The translations under genes and the position numbers were made by a program. Under the pieces are notes generated by a model that was given only the letters and a program-made list of their open reading frames with translations, was not told the DNA's origin and searched no databases. This document shows positions 22,601 through 34,461 of a DNA stretch of 64,000 bases, piece by piece. Source of the DNA: Synanceia verrucosa (Eukaryota > Chordata > Actinopteri > Perciformes > Synanceiidae); NCBI GenBank assembly GCA_029721515.1, contig CM056550.1:27779619-27843618 (forward strand). Reading direction: 5' to 3'. Within the stretch, counting starts at the first letter, position 1. Each line of letters starts with the position of its first letter.

Positions 22601-25600
22601 AAACGCAAAAGTGAGGAGCTTGGGGCAGACTTGCCCACACAGCAAACAAAGAAGAAACGGGTTTCTTTTGGAGGTTTCCTGTGCCCCGAGTTATTTGACA
22701 AACGTCTGCCTCCAGACTCTCCATTACGCAAAGGAGCCACTCCACGGAGAAGCTATGTGTCGAAACCCAAGGAGTCACTCCTCAGACGAACATCAGTCAT
22801 TGGCTTGATACAGGTAAGGCTTCGTGGAAGGAGACTCTGGTATTTTGACCTAACATTTATAATTGTTAATCAGTTTGTATATTTTTTAGAGCAAAAAAGA
22901 AGATACAGCCACCCCAAAAATGAGGACTCCATCTCCAAAGTCCAAGAATACTTCTCCTAAAACTCAAACACCTGGAAAGACGTCGCCAAAATCCAGGTCC
23001 CCCTCTTCCAAGGCTGCGACTCCTGCAAAGACGTCGCCAAAATCCAGGTCCCCCTCTTCCAAGGCTGCGACTCCTGCAAAGACGTCGCCAAAATCTAGGT
23101 CCCCCTCTTCCAAGGCTGCAACTCCTGCAAAGACACCACCGAAATCCAGGTCCCCCTCTTCCAAGGCTGCGACTCCTGCAAAGACGTCGCCAAAATCCAG
23201 GTCCCCCTCTTCCAAGGCTGCGACTCCTGCAAAGACGTCGCCAAAATCCAGGTCCCCCTCTTCCAAGGCTGCGACTCCTGCAAAGACCTCGCCAAAGTCC
23301 AAGAGTCCATCTCCTGCAAGGGGAAGGTCTCCTACCGTACAAACTCCCAAAGTACAGGGACGCTTCTCTGTGTCACTCATCAGCACACCATCTCCAGTTA
23401 CTGAAGCTGCTGCTGACCACGTGCCTTTGGTCACTGTAACTCCTAAAGTACCCCAGAAGAGGAAGAGCACCTCACGGGAGACTCACAGTAAGACAAAGAG
23501 TGCTGCAAAAGTAATGCGCAGAAGAAGCAGCATTTCACGAGCCTCTATGAAAGGTATGTTAGACCCTGAAGTATATGTAATAGCTTATCTACATGAACAG
23601 TCTGGTCCTATTTAACATGAAGTGTCTTGGAGTGTGTGATTAGCAGAATGAGGTTGAGCAAGCAAAGGTGATATTCTGTTATATTAGCATACATAATACA
23701 GGTTTAATGAGCTCAATGTCATAATGGTGATATTTGCTTATAATATAATTTCAGTTTTTTATGATTTTTTTTTTCTTTTTGGGTCTCATTTCAGTCAAAA
23801 ATTCTTGGGCAGACATTGTGAGATTTGGGCAGACTAAGGTTCAAGTGGTTGCTCCAGTTAAACGAACTATCACCAAAAAGACAACGAAGAAGACTGTGAC
23901 CAAACCACAGGTACAGCAGACAGGTTTTTTTCCTAGTCTTACAACAGCCTTAACTCACTGGCCCTATTGTAGTCAATTGATCTAAAATGATTCACTGTTT
24001 TTCTCACCTGCACATAAACTGTTGGTGTAATAGCTTGTTGTGGGCTTTGCACAGTTGCCATTTTTAAAAAACTACAATGACCGTGTTTTCCCTCAATCTT
24101 AGACCCCTGCGAGAAAAGTGAAAAGCCATGTCAGCACTGGACATGCAGATTCACCTGCTACCATTGTTGTGGGAAGAGCTCACAAACTAAAACTTGTCCG
24201 TCCAAGTGGCGCTGCACCGAAACTTGTCACCAACATCGCACTCTTTAAAAAGAACATGAAAATGGATGAGGATTTGACAGGTAATTTTTCCATTTTCCAT
24301 CCAGACTAATGGAAATAATTATTTCTGGGTAATGCATTTTGGACTTCAGTATTGTACCTGCTTATGTTGTGTTTTTATTTATTTATTTTTTTCAGGAATT
24401 TCTGAAATGTTAAAAACCCCTGTAAATGAAAGGAAAAGGAGGTCTGTAATCCATGCTCTCAAGACACCAGTGGGCACATCAGTGGTGGAGCCATCAGTGT
24501 TGAATACTCCAGAGGAGCCAGGTACAGTGTCTGATGGTGTTGTTTATTAGGAGAGGACCAAAGCATGACACTAAGGGCTTTGAGATTATGCCCATTAGCT
24601 GATACAATGTTCAAATGTGACTTCACAGGTGAAATGATGGTGTCCCCACTGAGTGTATCGTCTACACTAAAAGACAGAAGCTACAACAGCGAGGCAGTCC
24701 AGCGCCTCCTCAATGATGATGATAAAGAACGTAGCTTCATCAGTGACACCCCAGCCTTGGAGATTGAGTCTGATGGTTCTAGCGAACAGCAGTGCACAGA
24801 TTTGAGGACAGCCTCTGTAATAACTCCCAAACAGAAACCAGAAAAGCCAGACTGTCTGACTGGAGTGAAGAGGCTCATGAAGACACCTAGACAAAAATCT
24901 GAGCCTATCGAGGACCTGAGAGGCAAGATTTTGAAAACTCCCAAGCAGAAACCTGAACCACAGGAGTGTCTGACTGGAGTGAAGAGGCTCATGAAGACAC
25001 CTAGACAAAAAGCCGAGCCTATCGAGGACCTGAGAGGAAAGATTTTGAAAACTCCCAAGCAGAAGCCTGAACCACAGGAGTGTCTGACTGGAGTGAAGAG
25101 GCTCATGAAGACACCTAGACAAAAAGCTGAGCCTATCGAGGACCTGAGAGGAAAGATTTTGAAAACTCCCAAGCAGAAACCTGAACCACAGGAGTGTCTG
25201 ACTGGAGTGAAGAGGATGATGGAGACTCCAAGACAGGAGGCCGAACCTGTAGACAACATCAAAGTGGAACTTCTTACAACTCCCACACAGATGCCTGAAC
25301 AAGAAGATTGTCTTGCCACATTGAATAGTATTTGTAAGACCCCACAACAGGAGGCTGAACCTCTTGAAGACCTCGGAAAACCTCTGGAAACTTCTAAAGC
25401 TCTAGAGACTGGTGATGCTGAGGGACCTGTGGGGACACCAGCACCCATGCAAGAATCTCCAAACCTCTCTGAAATGACAGATGTGAAGAGACACCCGTTG
25501 GTGTCTCTCATTGATATCAAGAGGAAGATGCCCAAAGAGAGAAGTGCTTCAGTTGAAGATATGGTTGGTGTGAAGAGACTCATGAAAACTCCCAAAGAGA

Positions 25601-28600
25601 AGGGCAAGCCTGTTGAGGAGAGCTTTGGTATCAAGGAACTTGTGGAAACGCCAAAGTCGACCTGTAATGCATCAGTGCAAGACTTGGAGGAATGTCAGGA
25701 GCTCGTGGAAGAGACGCTGGCTGAACCCTCAGGACGACATGAGACAAATGAGGTAATAACCAAGAAAAGGATTTGACGATTGCAAAAGGCTTCAAAAAGA
25801 TTTAGGCTTATTTCTTATTACAAGATGTTTACTCACTTTATTCATAAGTGGCTGCTCATTGTCTGACTGTTATTGATTTATTTTTATTTATTAACAGGTT
25901 GCTGATCAAATGTCTCCAGATTTTGACGGAGATGTAGCAAAAGGTTAGTTGCTTCCTAGTTTGGGAACAATAATGCTCGAGGAGTAATAAATTGCATGAG
26001 TTGATCATTTATGTGGTTTTGTCTTTTCTCCTGTTGTAGAACTGGACTTTACCCACAAGGAGCCACGACAGGATGTGCTTGATGATGATGACACAGAAGG
26101 TATGTTGAATGACGTATATCTCTAATTAATTTATGTTAAAATGACATAAGATTGTTATACAAAACTTGTATGAAATCCTGTTTCATATATTTCAACTGCA
26201 TAAACTATCATTGTCTTATTCCTGTTTTCCTGTCTTTTTATTTTATTTTTTAAAAATGTATTTTTGTTTTATTTTAGAAGCAGATGTAAACCAAACTGCA
26301 GATAGGGACCACTTGGATGCGGTGCCAAGTGGACATGATCACACTGAATCATCAGATGTCATGGAAACTCTCTCCATGTCTCAAGCAACTGTAGATGAGA
26401 GATTATCTAGAGAACAACCTGAAGAAGGTGAAGCAGATGAGAAATTATCTGGGGAACAACCTAAAGAAGACACACGGGATGAGAAATTATCTGGGGAACA
26501 ACCTAAAGAAGACACACCGGATGAGAAATTATCTGGGGACCAACCTGAAGAGGATGAGAAATTATCTGAAGAACACTCTAAAGAGGACATAGCGGATGAG
26601 AAATTATCTGAGGAACAACCTGAAGAGGACGAAACGGATGAGAAATCATCTGAGGAACACTCTAAAGAGGACACACCGGATGAGAAATTATCCGAGGAAC
26701 AACCTGAAGAGGACCCAGCTACTGGAAAAGTCACAGATGTGGACACAACTGCCTCAGATCTTGTCCATGGGAAGAAGTCTGTTCGAGGCAGGAGGGTGAG
26801 AACAGTGGAGTGTAAACCAGCTGTGGATGAAGAGGAGGCAGCAGAACACAGTGATGAGCCTGTGGTCTCTGCTCCAGTCAGAGGAAGAAGAGGGAAGAAA
26901 ACTGAAGCTCCAGCACCATCTGCTGTTAGAAAACCAACAAGAGGCAGAAAGATGAAGTGTCAAGAAAACCCCTCTGATGATCAGCCTGGAGTGGAACCAG
27001 AGAAAGCTGTAGAAATACTGCTGACTGAGATTTCTGCTGAAGCTGTGACTGAGCAGACGTCTCCAGTCAAAGAAAATGACTCGGCAGAGGAAGCTGTGGT
27101 GAAGCCCGTCAGAGGGAGGAAACCTAAACAAACGCCTGTTGAGCCCCTTCAGCCAGAGCCAGAGAAACAGGAAGTAGTGAGCGATGAGTCTCTTTCAGCA
27201 GATACTCAGCCTGAAAAATCCATCACAACTCTGGGAAGACCTAAAAGAGGAAGAAAGACAAAACCTGATACCACTGAACAAGATGAAGTGATGGAGGAGG
27301 CAGCTGTTGCTGTGGAGACCATGCAGCAGTCTCAGCCTCCAGTCAGGGCTAAGAGGGGTAGAAACGCCAAACAGGAAGAAAAGAAGCCAGAGTCTACTTC
27401 AGTTGAGACGACTGAATTCCAGGAGCCGGCTAAAAAAACAAGGAGGACCAGGAAGGTGGAGCAGGACCAAACTTCTGAAGATTCAGCTGAAATGGTCCAA
27501 GAGGTTTCCACTGAAACCGAAGTGGTGGCCGAACCTCAGAGTGAACAGAGGTGCCCAGTCGATGTTGATCATGACGCAAATGACAGCACAGCACCTCTGG
27601 AGAAGGCTGTGTTGAAGCCCAAACGAGGGAGAAAAGCTAAACAAGCAGAACAGCCAGATGTGGCCAGTTCTCACAGTGACTGTGTTCCCCAAGAAGACGT
27701 GGTAAAAGGTACGCTATCTTTCTTGTTTGTTTCTGCTGTCATGTTATCAGATTACAGTGAATCACTTAAAACTATTAAGATCCATTTCCACACAGTGTTG
27801 ACCCACAGTGTTCCCACAATTTCAATGTATGGTTTTCATTGGTAAACACATTCACTTATTATATTACATTTAACTGGTCAGTTTTGATATTATTTCAGTC
27901 TGTTAATGTAAAGATGACATTTTCCCCTTTGTTTTCTCTTATTGTTCTAGAAACAGATGTACATGGAGTCTGCATAGACCAGCTGAAGATGGAGCCCAGT
28001 GGAAGTGATGAAAATGAATCATCAGATGCCGTGGAAACTGTTCCCCAGGTGCCTGTAACTGAGAGTTCACCTGAAGTGGAAACAGCAACTTGCAAAGTCC
28101 CAGAAATGGAGGCAGCTGTCATATCAAAAAAATCAGTTCGAGGCAGGAGGGCGAGAACAGTGGAGTGTAAACCAGCTGTGGATGAAGAGGAGGCAGCAGA
28201 ACACAGTGATGAGCCTGTGGTCTCTGCTCCAGTCAGAGGAAGAAGAGGGAAGAAAACTGAAGCTCCAGCACCATCTGCTGTTAGAAAACCAACAAGAGGC
28301 AGAAACACAAAGGGTCAAGAAAACCCCTGTGATGATCAGCCTGGAGTGGAACCAGAGAAAGCTGTGGAAATACTGCTGACTGAGATTTCTGCTGAAGCTG
28401 TGACTGAGCAGACGTCTCCAGTCAAAGAAAATGACTCGGCAGAGGAAGCTGTGGTGAAGCCCGTCAGAGGGAGGAAACCTAAACAAACGCCTGTTGAGCC
28501 CCTTCAGCCAGAGCCAGAGAAACAGGAAGTAGTGAGCGAAGAGTCTATTTCAGCAGATGCTCAGCCTGAAAAATCCATCATGACTCTGGGAAGACCTAAA

Positions 28601-29689
28601 AGAGGAAGAAAGACAAAACCTGATACCACTGAACAAGATGAAGTGATGGAGGAGGCAGCTGTTGCTGTGGAGACCATGCAGCAGTCTCAGCCTCCATTCA
28701 GGGCTAAGAGGGGTAGAAACACCAAACAGGAAGAAAAGAAGCCAGAGTCTTCTTCAGTTGAGACGACTGAATTCCAGGAGCCGGCTAAAAAAACAAGGAG
28801 GACCAGGAAGGTGGAGCAAGACCACATAGAACCAAGAGAGGAGGAAGTCCAAGTTGTTGAAATGGTCATCCCAGAGGAGACCGAAGCACCGCTTGTTGCT
28901 GAACCAGTGAAGGTGACTAAACCTGTTGGTGTGGCTACGAAATCCAGGAGAGGACGGAAACCAAAACAAGACCCTGAGTGTGAAACCCCTGCAGTGTCTC
29001 CTGAGGAAGAGGTCCCTGCTGTCAGCTCCACAGACAAACTCAAACGGGGTAGGAGAGGAAAAGAAGTTACCGAGGAGGTTGCAGTTGCTGATGTAGTACC
29101 AGAGGAAAAACCTGACCATGAGAAGGATGACGCTGAGCCAATCATTAAACAAAGCAGGGCCCGGGGGGCGAAGACTGCTGTGAAGAATGAGGTTTCCATC
29201 CCTGCCAAGAGGGCCCGTCGAGGTGCAGCACTTCCTCTTGATGCAGAGTCCACAGTCTTGGTTTCAGAGCCTACTCCAGCCTCAGTAGAGCCGGTTAAAA
29301 GGGGGAGACGGGCAGCAGCAAAATCCACAGCAGATGATGCCACAGTGACCAGTGACCAAGCAAATCCCACTGAAGATTTAAACGGAGCTGCTGCGGAAGA
29401 CAAAACAGCCCAAAAGTGTGTCAAGTGGAATGCAAACCTTGAAGTCTTTGAGATTCCTACAGCAACACCTGTGAAGGCAGCTCGAGGGAGGAAGTCAAGC
29501 AGAAATGTGTCAAAGGATGCTGACAAAACTGAAGAGAAAGATCTCTCAGAGAAAGTTGTGGAAGCTCTGCCCGTCAAGAGAGCCAGGCGAGGGGCAAAGG
29601 TCGCTGACGAAGCAGAGTCCACAAGCAGGGGGAAAAGTGAGGCTGACGCACAGCCAAAAACCAGGAGAGGGAGACCAGTAAAGAAGTAA
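19658..29689 (+). CDS. mki67: Proliferation marker Ki-67, full length
   Basis: Ki-67 coats mitotic chromosomes, keeps them dispersed and organises perichromosomal and perinucleolar chromatin. Sixteen coding exons with GT-AG borders join in frame: 19658-19746, 20709-20790, 21025-21140, 21454-21514, 21624-21699, 21817-22449, 22590-22813, 22890-23553, 23795-23910, 24103-24280, 24396-24521, 24629-25752, 25898-25943, 26040-26099, 26278-27708 and 27951-29689. They total 6,765 nt, or 2,254 residues (human is about 3,256). An FHA domain spans roughly residues 1-100 and opens MPLHGKIVVIKRSG. A PP1-docking RVSF is at residues 376-379, followed by the PELFDKRLPP block shared with Repo-Man. Next come SP/TP-rich repeats, Ki-67-type repeats (LTGVKRLMKTP), an acidic Glu-rich repeat, and a C-terminal Lys/Arg region with many RGR motifs matching the DNA-binding LR domain. 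FHA plus Ki-67 repeats separates it from cdca2. The start ATG lies in the first FHA exon, 14 bases after an acceptor. Confidence 0.93.
20185..20550 (-). mobile_element. Degraded LINE 3' fragment (antisense) in an mki67 intron
   Basis: On the minus strand a Trp/His-Tyr motif followed by ALIYKAMLKLIPSNLSSLL, and then a YSLCSQDFL-like stretch, resembles the C-terminal end of fish LINE reverse-transcriptase ORFs. The 3' part beyond it (20190-20260 on the + strand) is the familiar teleost repeat containing TTTAACCAGG and CCCATTGAGAT. The reading frame decays, so it is a dead fragment. It lies in the first coding intron of mki67. Clade not assigned. Confidence 0.6.
22977..23282 (+). repeat. mki67: Coding minisatellite, six 51-bp units (17 residues) in mki67
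   Basis: Six tandem 51-bp units each encode KTSPKSRSPSSKAATPA, with one Ser-to-Pro change in the fourth unit, followed by a partial seventh. The units are nearly identical in DNA. Each carries several SP/TP sites that suit CDK phosphorylation, consistent with Ki-67 being heavily phosphorylated in mitosis. The length is a multiple of three, so copy-number change would keep frame. Confidence 0.95.
24853..25422 (+). repeat. mki67: Ki-67 repeat array, 114-bp (38-residue) period
   Basis: Units start at 24853, 24967, 25081, 25195 and 25309, exactly 114 bp apart. The first three are almost identical (CLTGVKRLMKTP...EPIEDLRGKILKTP), the fourth is diverged and the fifth degenerate. Loose copies with GVKRLMKTP recur near 25567. 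The TP sites and the EPxEDL motif match the consensus of mammalian Ki-67 repeats, though the mammalian unit is about 120 residues and this one is shorter. Confidence 0.92.
26395..26715 (+). repeat. mki67: Acidic coding repeat in mki67 (DEKLSxEQPxED type)
   Basis: About eight imperfect units of 30-45 bp encode variants of DEKLSGEQPKEDTP with alternating Gln-Pro and His-Ser endings. The stretch is strongly acidic and probably disordered. Unit length varies but stays in multiples of three. It lies at the start of the penultimate coding exon, just before the segment duplicated in the last exon. Confidence 0.85.
26781..27469 (+). repeat. mki67: Copy A of a 689-bp intragenic duplication in mki67
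   Basis: Positions 26781-27469 align without gaps to 28136-28824 at a constant offset of 1,355 bp, with about 16 base differences by eye (near 98% identity). Both copies are in frame and encode Lys/Arg-rich RGRR/RGRKPK modules. The flanking parts of the two exons are only loosely similar, so this block is much younger than the exon pair or has been homogenised. Confidence 0.93.
28136..28824 (+). repeat. mki67: Copy B of the 689-bp intragenic duplication in mki67
   Basis: Partner of the block at 26781-27469, in the last coding exon. Both host exons begin with E(A/T)DV, start in phase 1 and carry an ESSD...ET motif. This suggests an older whole-exon duplication followed by later conversion of the central part. 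After 28824 the exons diverge, and the last exon continues into the C-terminal Lys/Arg-rich region. Confidence 0.93.
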
Positions 29690-29912
29690 ACATGTTTGTA
29701 TATAGTCTTAATCTAGATTACTTTTTCCCTCTTTTTGTACTTGCCATTTTTTATTAGGTTATATCATTTTAGAAAGTAGTTTTATCGACTGAAAATTAAA
29801 CACTGCTCTTTTTCAATACAGCAGGGAATTTTGATAACATTTGTTTTGTGAGGCATTCTGTTTATTACTGGTTTCTACAAATATTTTTATGGTGAAAAAA
29901 GTGATTATTAAA
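29690..29912 (+). other. mki67: mki67 3' UTR with ATTAAA poly(A) signals
   Basis: A short A/T-rich stretch after the stop at 29689 carries two ATTAAA hexamers, at 29795-29800 and 29907-29912, the second followed by a T-rich tract. ATTAAA is the commonest variant poly(A) signal. Which site is used cannot be told from sequence. Confidence 0.5.
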
Positions 29913-30559
29913 TTTTTTTTGTACAATCAAATGTGTCTGAATTAATCTTTTCTTTGTTCCAAACAATCTGGTGCATCTACATGTGGGGCTGAAAAGACTT
30001 GATAATTTATTTTGAAAGACAATGTAAAGTGCTGATGCCTGAAGCTTACATGTAGAGTACAGATGCAGCGTTCTCCATCATTGTCATGCTTTTTGTCAGT
30101 CACAAAGTGCTGGATGAGACTGACAATGGAAAATGACATTCTATTTGCTTTCATGTGCAATTTTGTGTTGTACTTCTGACTATATAAGCAGCTGCAGGAG
30201 AACAAGATGAGTAAGGAAGAGTTAGTCAGACAAGTGAATTAGTGAACAGATGGGTTTAAAAGAACTCCACAATGCTTTTAACCTAGATGGGACATAATGC
30301 ACACTGAAGCCAATATCCTGCCTTTGCAGAAGGTTTAAAATCAGTTGAGGATTTTCCAATTACCACTGGACACACTTAAATCCCTTCTTTTATAAATTGC
30401 AAAATAATATTTTGAAAAGATTTTACTTGTTCAAACATGGCAGAAAAATAAAAGCTATTCTATGTAATTAGTGGTATGGTAAATTCAAACAGGCATTGCT
30501 AAATAACACTGACAGAAGTGATAAATGTCTCGAAAATAAACAAAGCACAAATGGGTCAA

Positions 30560-30765
30560 ATTACGCTCACCCGGAACTGAAAGTTTAAACAGTAGAACAA
30601 CCCGGACAGAATTTTGAGACGGACTCGAAACAAACGCGCAGTCGACGCTGCGGGAGGGAAATTTGAGTCGGTGGCACAAGGAGAGAAGTCGGCCTCACTT
30701 GGTTGACGACTTAAGTGGTTGATTTACTTCTTGCTTTATAGTCATATTTTACTTTTCTTGTCATC
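30560..30765 (+). promoter_or_regulatory. tut1: Candidate tut1 promoter and 5' UTR
   Basis: The 200 bp upstream of the tut1 start are richer in GC/CpG than their surroundings. They contain an ETS-like CCGGAA (30571-30576) and CG-containing words near 30634-30656, as in housekeeping promoters, and no TATA box was seen. mki67 ends about 0.85 kb upstream, so the two genes are tandem and close. Confidence 0.4.
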
Positions 30766-33700
30766 ATGGAAGCAGACGCTGACATAAAGACGACGCCGAA
30801 AGGATTTCTCTGCACCCTGTGCAACGTCAATATACCAAACAGTGAGTAGCTAAGCTAACTTACATTAACTAACTAACTTACAAGCTAACCACATTGAACT
30901 ATTAGTTCATGTTTCCAGTTCCCTCCTTTTATAAGACCCTTCTATCTAAACACGTCGGTAACCGTATTACCGGACGTAAATTAACAGCTGACCTTTATAT
31001 ATGCGTCATTTCTAACATGAACAATATAACATTCATTCAATGTATTATTACAATAGGTGGCACATGTTAAAGTATGCTAGCCGAATATGTTTGTGTTTGG
31101 CACATTTTGCATGGTTTGCAATCTAAATTAGGTTTCATATTGAAAGAGTTGTTATTCCACTGATGCCTTAACGTCATTGTTAGTATTTGTGTTATCCGTC
31201 AGTGCCAAGCTTGGATCAGCATGTCAAAGGGCGGAAACACCAGACGTTGAGCACTGTGCGCTCATCCAGGAAGAGCAAGGAAGAGCACAGTGTGTTTGTC
31301 AGTGGCATCAAGCCTAGCATCTCTCAGACTGACCTAACTGAGTACTTCCAGCAGTTTGGGCCTGTCTCAGATGTGATCATGGATAAAGACAAGGTCAGTC
31401 AGGTGTTCACTTTGAATACAGCTCATTTTAAATTATGTCCACGGCCTCACTGTGATCTACAATATGTGTCTGTACAAATTTTCCCTGTATGGACTGTGTG
31501 TGGCTAAGTGACTGACGGACCTCAGTGTAGTCTGACTGTAATGTGTCACTCCACATCCACAGGGTGTGTACGCCATTGTGCAGTTCGCTGAGACTGACAG
31601 CATACAGGTGGCCCTGTCCTGTGTTGAGCATCAGATGAAAGGCTTGAAGCTGCGAGTCAAACCTCGTGACAAAAAGGATTTCAAGTTGATTCCCAAGAAG
31701 ACGGCATCCCAGGACCTCCAACAAGTTTTTGACCGTCTCAAACCTCAGCTGTGTCAGTTGATGTCTGTAAGCATCCTGTTGTGAAGCATAAAGCCTGTCG
31801 AAAATGAAAAGTGTTACACTTGAAGTCTTATATTAAACACAAAATCATATTGTTATAAATAACCTAAATGTCAAGTTTCTACTATACTAACTATAACTTA
31901 TGAATCTGTGCACACAAAAACTGTAGTTTGGGAAATTGGTGTACAAAAGTGAAATACTTACTGACAAACGTACTGGCAAACAATACTCACTGTTGGATAA
32001 GTTTGTGTTTGGTGTGTAACCAAAGTGTCCTTTGTTCTTCTGCAGGTGGATGCACAGATGCAATACATCCTAGAGCGATTTCAGCTGGGAGAGAATGAAA
32101 AGAAGGCCCGAGGTCTGCTAGTTAAACTCCTGCAAGAGATATTCGTAGAGTTTTTCCCAGGTGACCTTGACTAAACATGCATACAGCCAGTCTCTGAAGT
32201 CTTGTCTTACTTGCGCTCTCACTTTTAATACTCTATTTGGCTTGGTTGCAGACTGTGAGATTCAACCATTTGGTTCATCCGTAAACACTTTCGGAATCCA
32301 CTCCTGCGACTTGGACCTGCTTCTGGACCTGGAAAACACCAAGGTGTTCCAGGCCCGTGCCAAATCTATTACAGAACAGGTCTGACATTCACACACATGT
32401 AGTATTTATATGTTTTTGGATCTACACTATTTATTGCCAAAATATGAAATAAAATAATGTAACCTTACAGGAAGCCTGTTGGGAATCATGGGAGTCATCT
32501 TTTCTTTTTTGTCCTCTCTCTTTCTGTAGGCAGGGGAGGGCACGTCAGATGATGGACGCTCTGAGGACTCCATCCTGTCTGATATTGACCTGTCCACTGC
32601 CTCTCAAGCTGAAATCCTGGACCTCGTGGCAACAATCCTTAGACGTTGCGTCCCCAGTGTGCACAAAGTCAGCGTGGTAAGCGCTCGCCTGCCTGTAGTC
32701 AAGTTTCATCACCGTGAGCTGAACCTGCAGGGGGACATCACCATTAACAACAGGTCAGTCAAAGATTCTCAGGATTTCTTTGATGCTGTGAGACACCAAA
32801 AGTGGTGAGAATTGTTTTCATTTTTTACAGTGAGCTGACTCACAGTATGGTTGTCATTTCCTCCTTTGTTAGGCTGGCAGTCAGGAACACCCGCTTCCTC
32901 CAGCTGTGTTCAGGGATGGAGCACCGGCTGAGGCCTCTGGTGTACACCATCCGCTACTGGGCTAAGCAGAAGCAGCTGGCTGGTAAGACTTTGATCCTTA
33001 AAGCACAGCGTGTCGCACAATTTCTCTCTCTTTTTTTAATAAATAGAAGTTTTTACACGCTAGTTTTGTCATTTCTTGTTATGGTCAACAGATGTCAGTA
33101 GAACTCCACTTGCCCTCATGATCTTGTTTGGATCCATTTGGGTTCATGAGTTTGTCTGATAGTGCCTTGTTATGGAGCTGTGGTTAAACAAAACGGCACC
33201 AGAACAGCACTGTTTGTGTTGTGATACTACAGGCTGTATTCTGTGATCTATAATCAAAACCTGATGACATAGTTCTTCATTGAAGAGCCCACTAATTACT
33301 TTTACTCCTGGGGCATATCATCTTTATTCCCTTTGATGAAGTGTAGCCTCCACCCTGCCAGTAGAGCTTTCAACAAGGCACTAGTGCAGGGTGACTGGCA
33401 CAACATAATGGAATCAGTTATGTGCCAAGTGAAAATACAGGAAAAATAAAATAACTCTTTGAGTGCCAGCCATCTTATAAAACAAATGTGCCTTGTGCCA
33501 GCACTTTTGCCCATTTTTGAGTCATATTTTATGACCCGCAGAATATTTTGTACCATGTCTCTGGAAACACAGAATAGCTAAAATGAAAGAAGAGACTCTT
33601 TTTCATTATGAATAAAACATTGTTTTTTCCTTGTTCCATTCTTGTTTTATCTGGAGGAGAATATAGGCAAGTCCCTCCAAAAATGCCACCTTTTGTCCAG

Positions 33701-34418
33701 AATCCATCCATTTTGCTCTCTAATCATGATTGTCTCTACCCCCTGCTTTGATTTCTGTGGCGTATACCATCTCTTTGTCCTGACTACATTTCCCAGAAAC
33801 CCCAACATTACTCACAGACTGTGGGAGACCACGATCAGTGACAATATGCTGAGAAACCACTTTGACTTATTTTTACGTCGATGGCACTTAAGTGTTGGAT
33901 TGTAAATGATGTCGCGTTAAAGACCTGACAGTGACATCCTACTGCAAGTTCCATTGTTCATATTTCAGAGACACACTATCCATCCCAGCGTGAGCAAACA
34001 GGTTACAGGCAACTATTTTTATATCAGAAACCCAACAGAACTTGAAGATAACCAGACAAAACATTATTTTCATTGTTGATGTTGATGAAAAAGCACAGCA
34101 TTGAATAATCTTAGTTTCATCTTGTCAGCTGCTGACATGTCACATTTGCGTTGTGACATGTAGGTAATGTGGGTGGTGCCGGTCCCCTGCTCAACAACTA
34201 TGCTCTGACACTGCTCGTCATCTTCTACCTGCAAAACTGTGAGCCTCCCGTCCTCCCCACAGTGGACCAGCTCAAAGACATGGCCTGTAAGTATGGCGTT
34301 ACTTCCTCACATTTTCATGCTAAACCTCTCTCACTTTTTTTTTTTTTTTTTAAAATATTTACTGTGATGTTCACAGGTCGGGTTGTTCCACATCACAAAA
34401 GTTTTTTTTATATATATT

Positions 34419-34461
<43 letters not shown>

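Noticed and set aside
22590..22813. Assignment of the RVSF-containing gene to cdca2 (Repo-Man) instead of mki67
   Set aside because: The PP1-docking segment is shared by both, but the N-terminal FHA domain and Ki-67 repeats belong to mki67.
22866..23470. Long antisense frames across the mki67 minisatellite
   Set aside because: They are reverse-strand reflections of the 51-bp repeat. The sense frame joins properly spliced exons.
24667..25634. Long antisense frames across the Ki-67 repeat array
   Set aside because: Shadows of a repetitive coding exon; no splice context or known family.
28687..29622. 311-residue minus-strand frame over the last mki67 exon
   Set aside because: Ser/Thr-rich mirror of a Lys/Glu/Ala-rich coding exon. 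The sense strand encodes the Ki-67 C-terminus.
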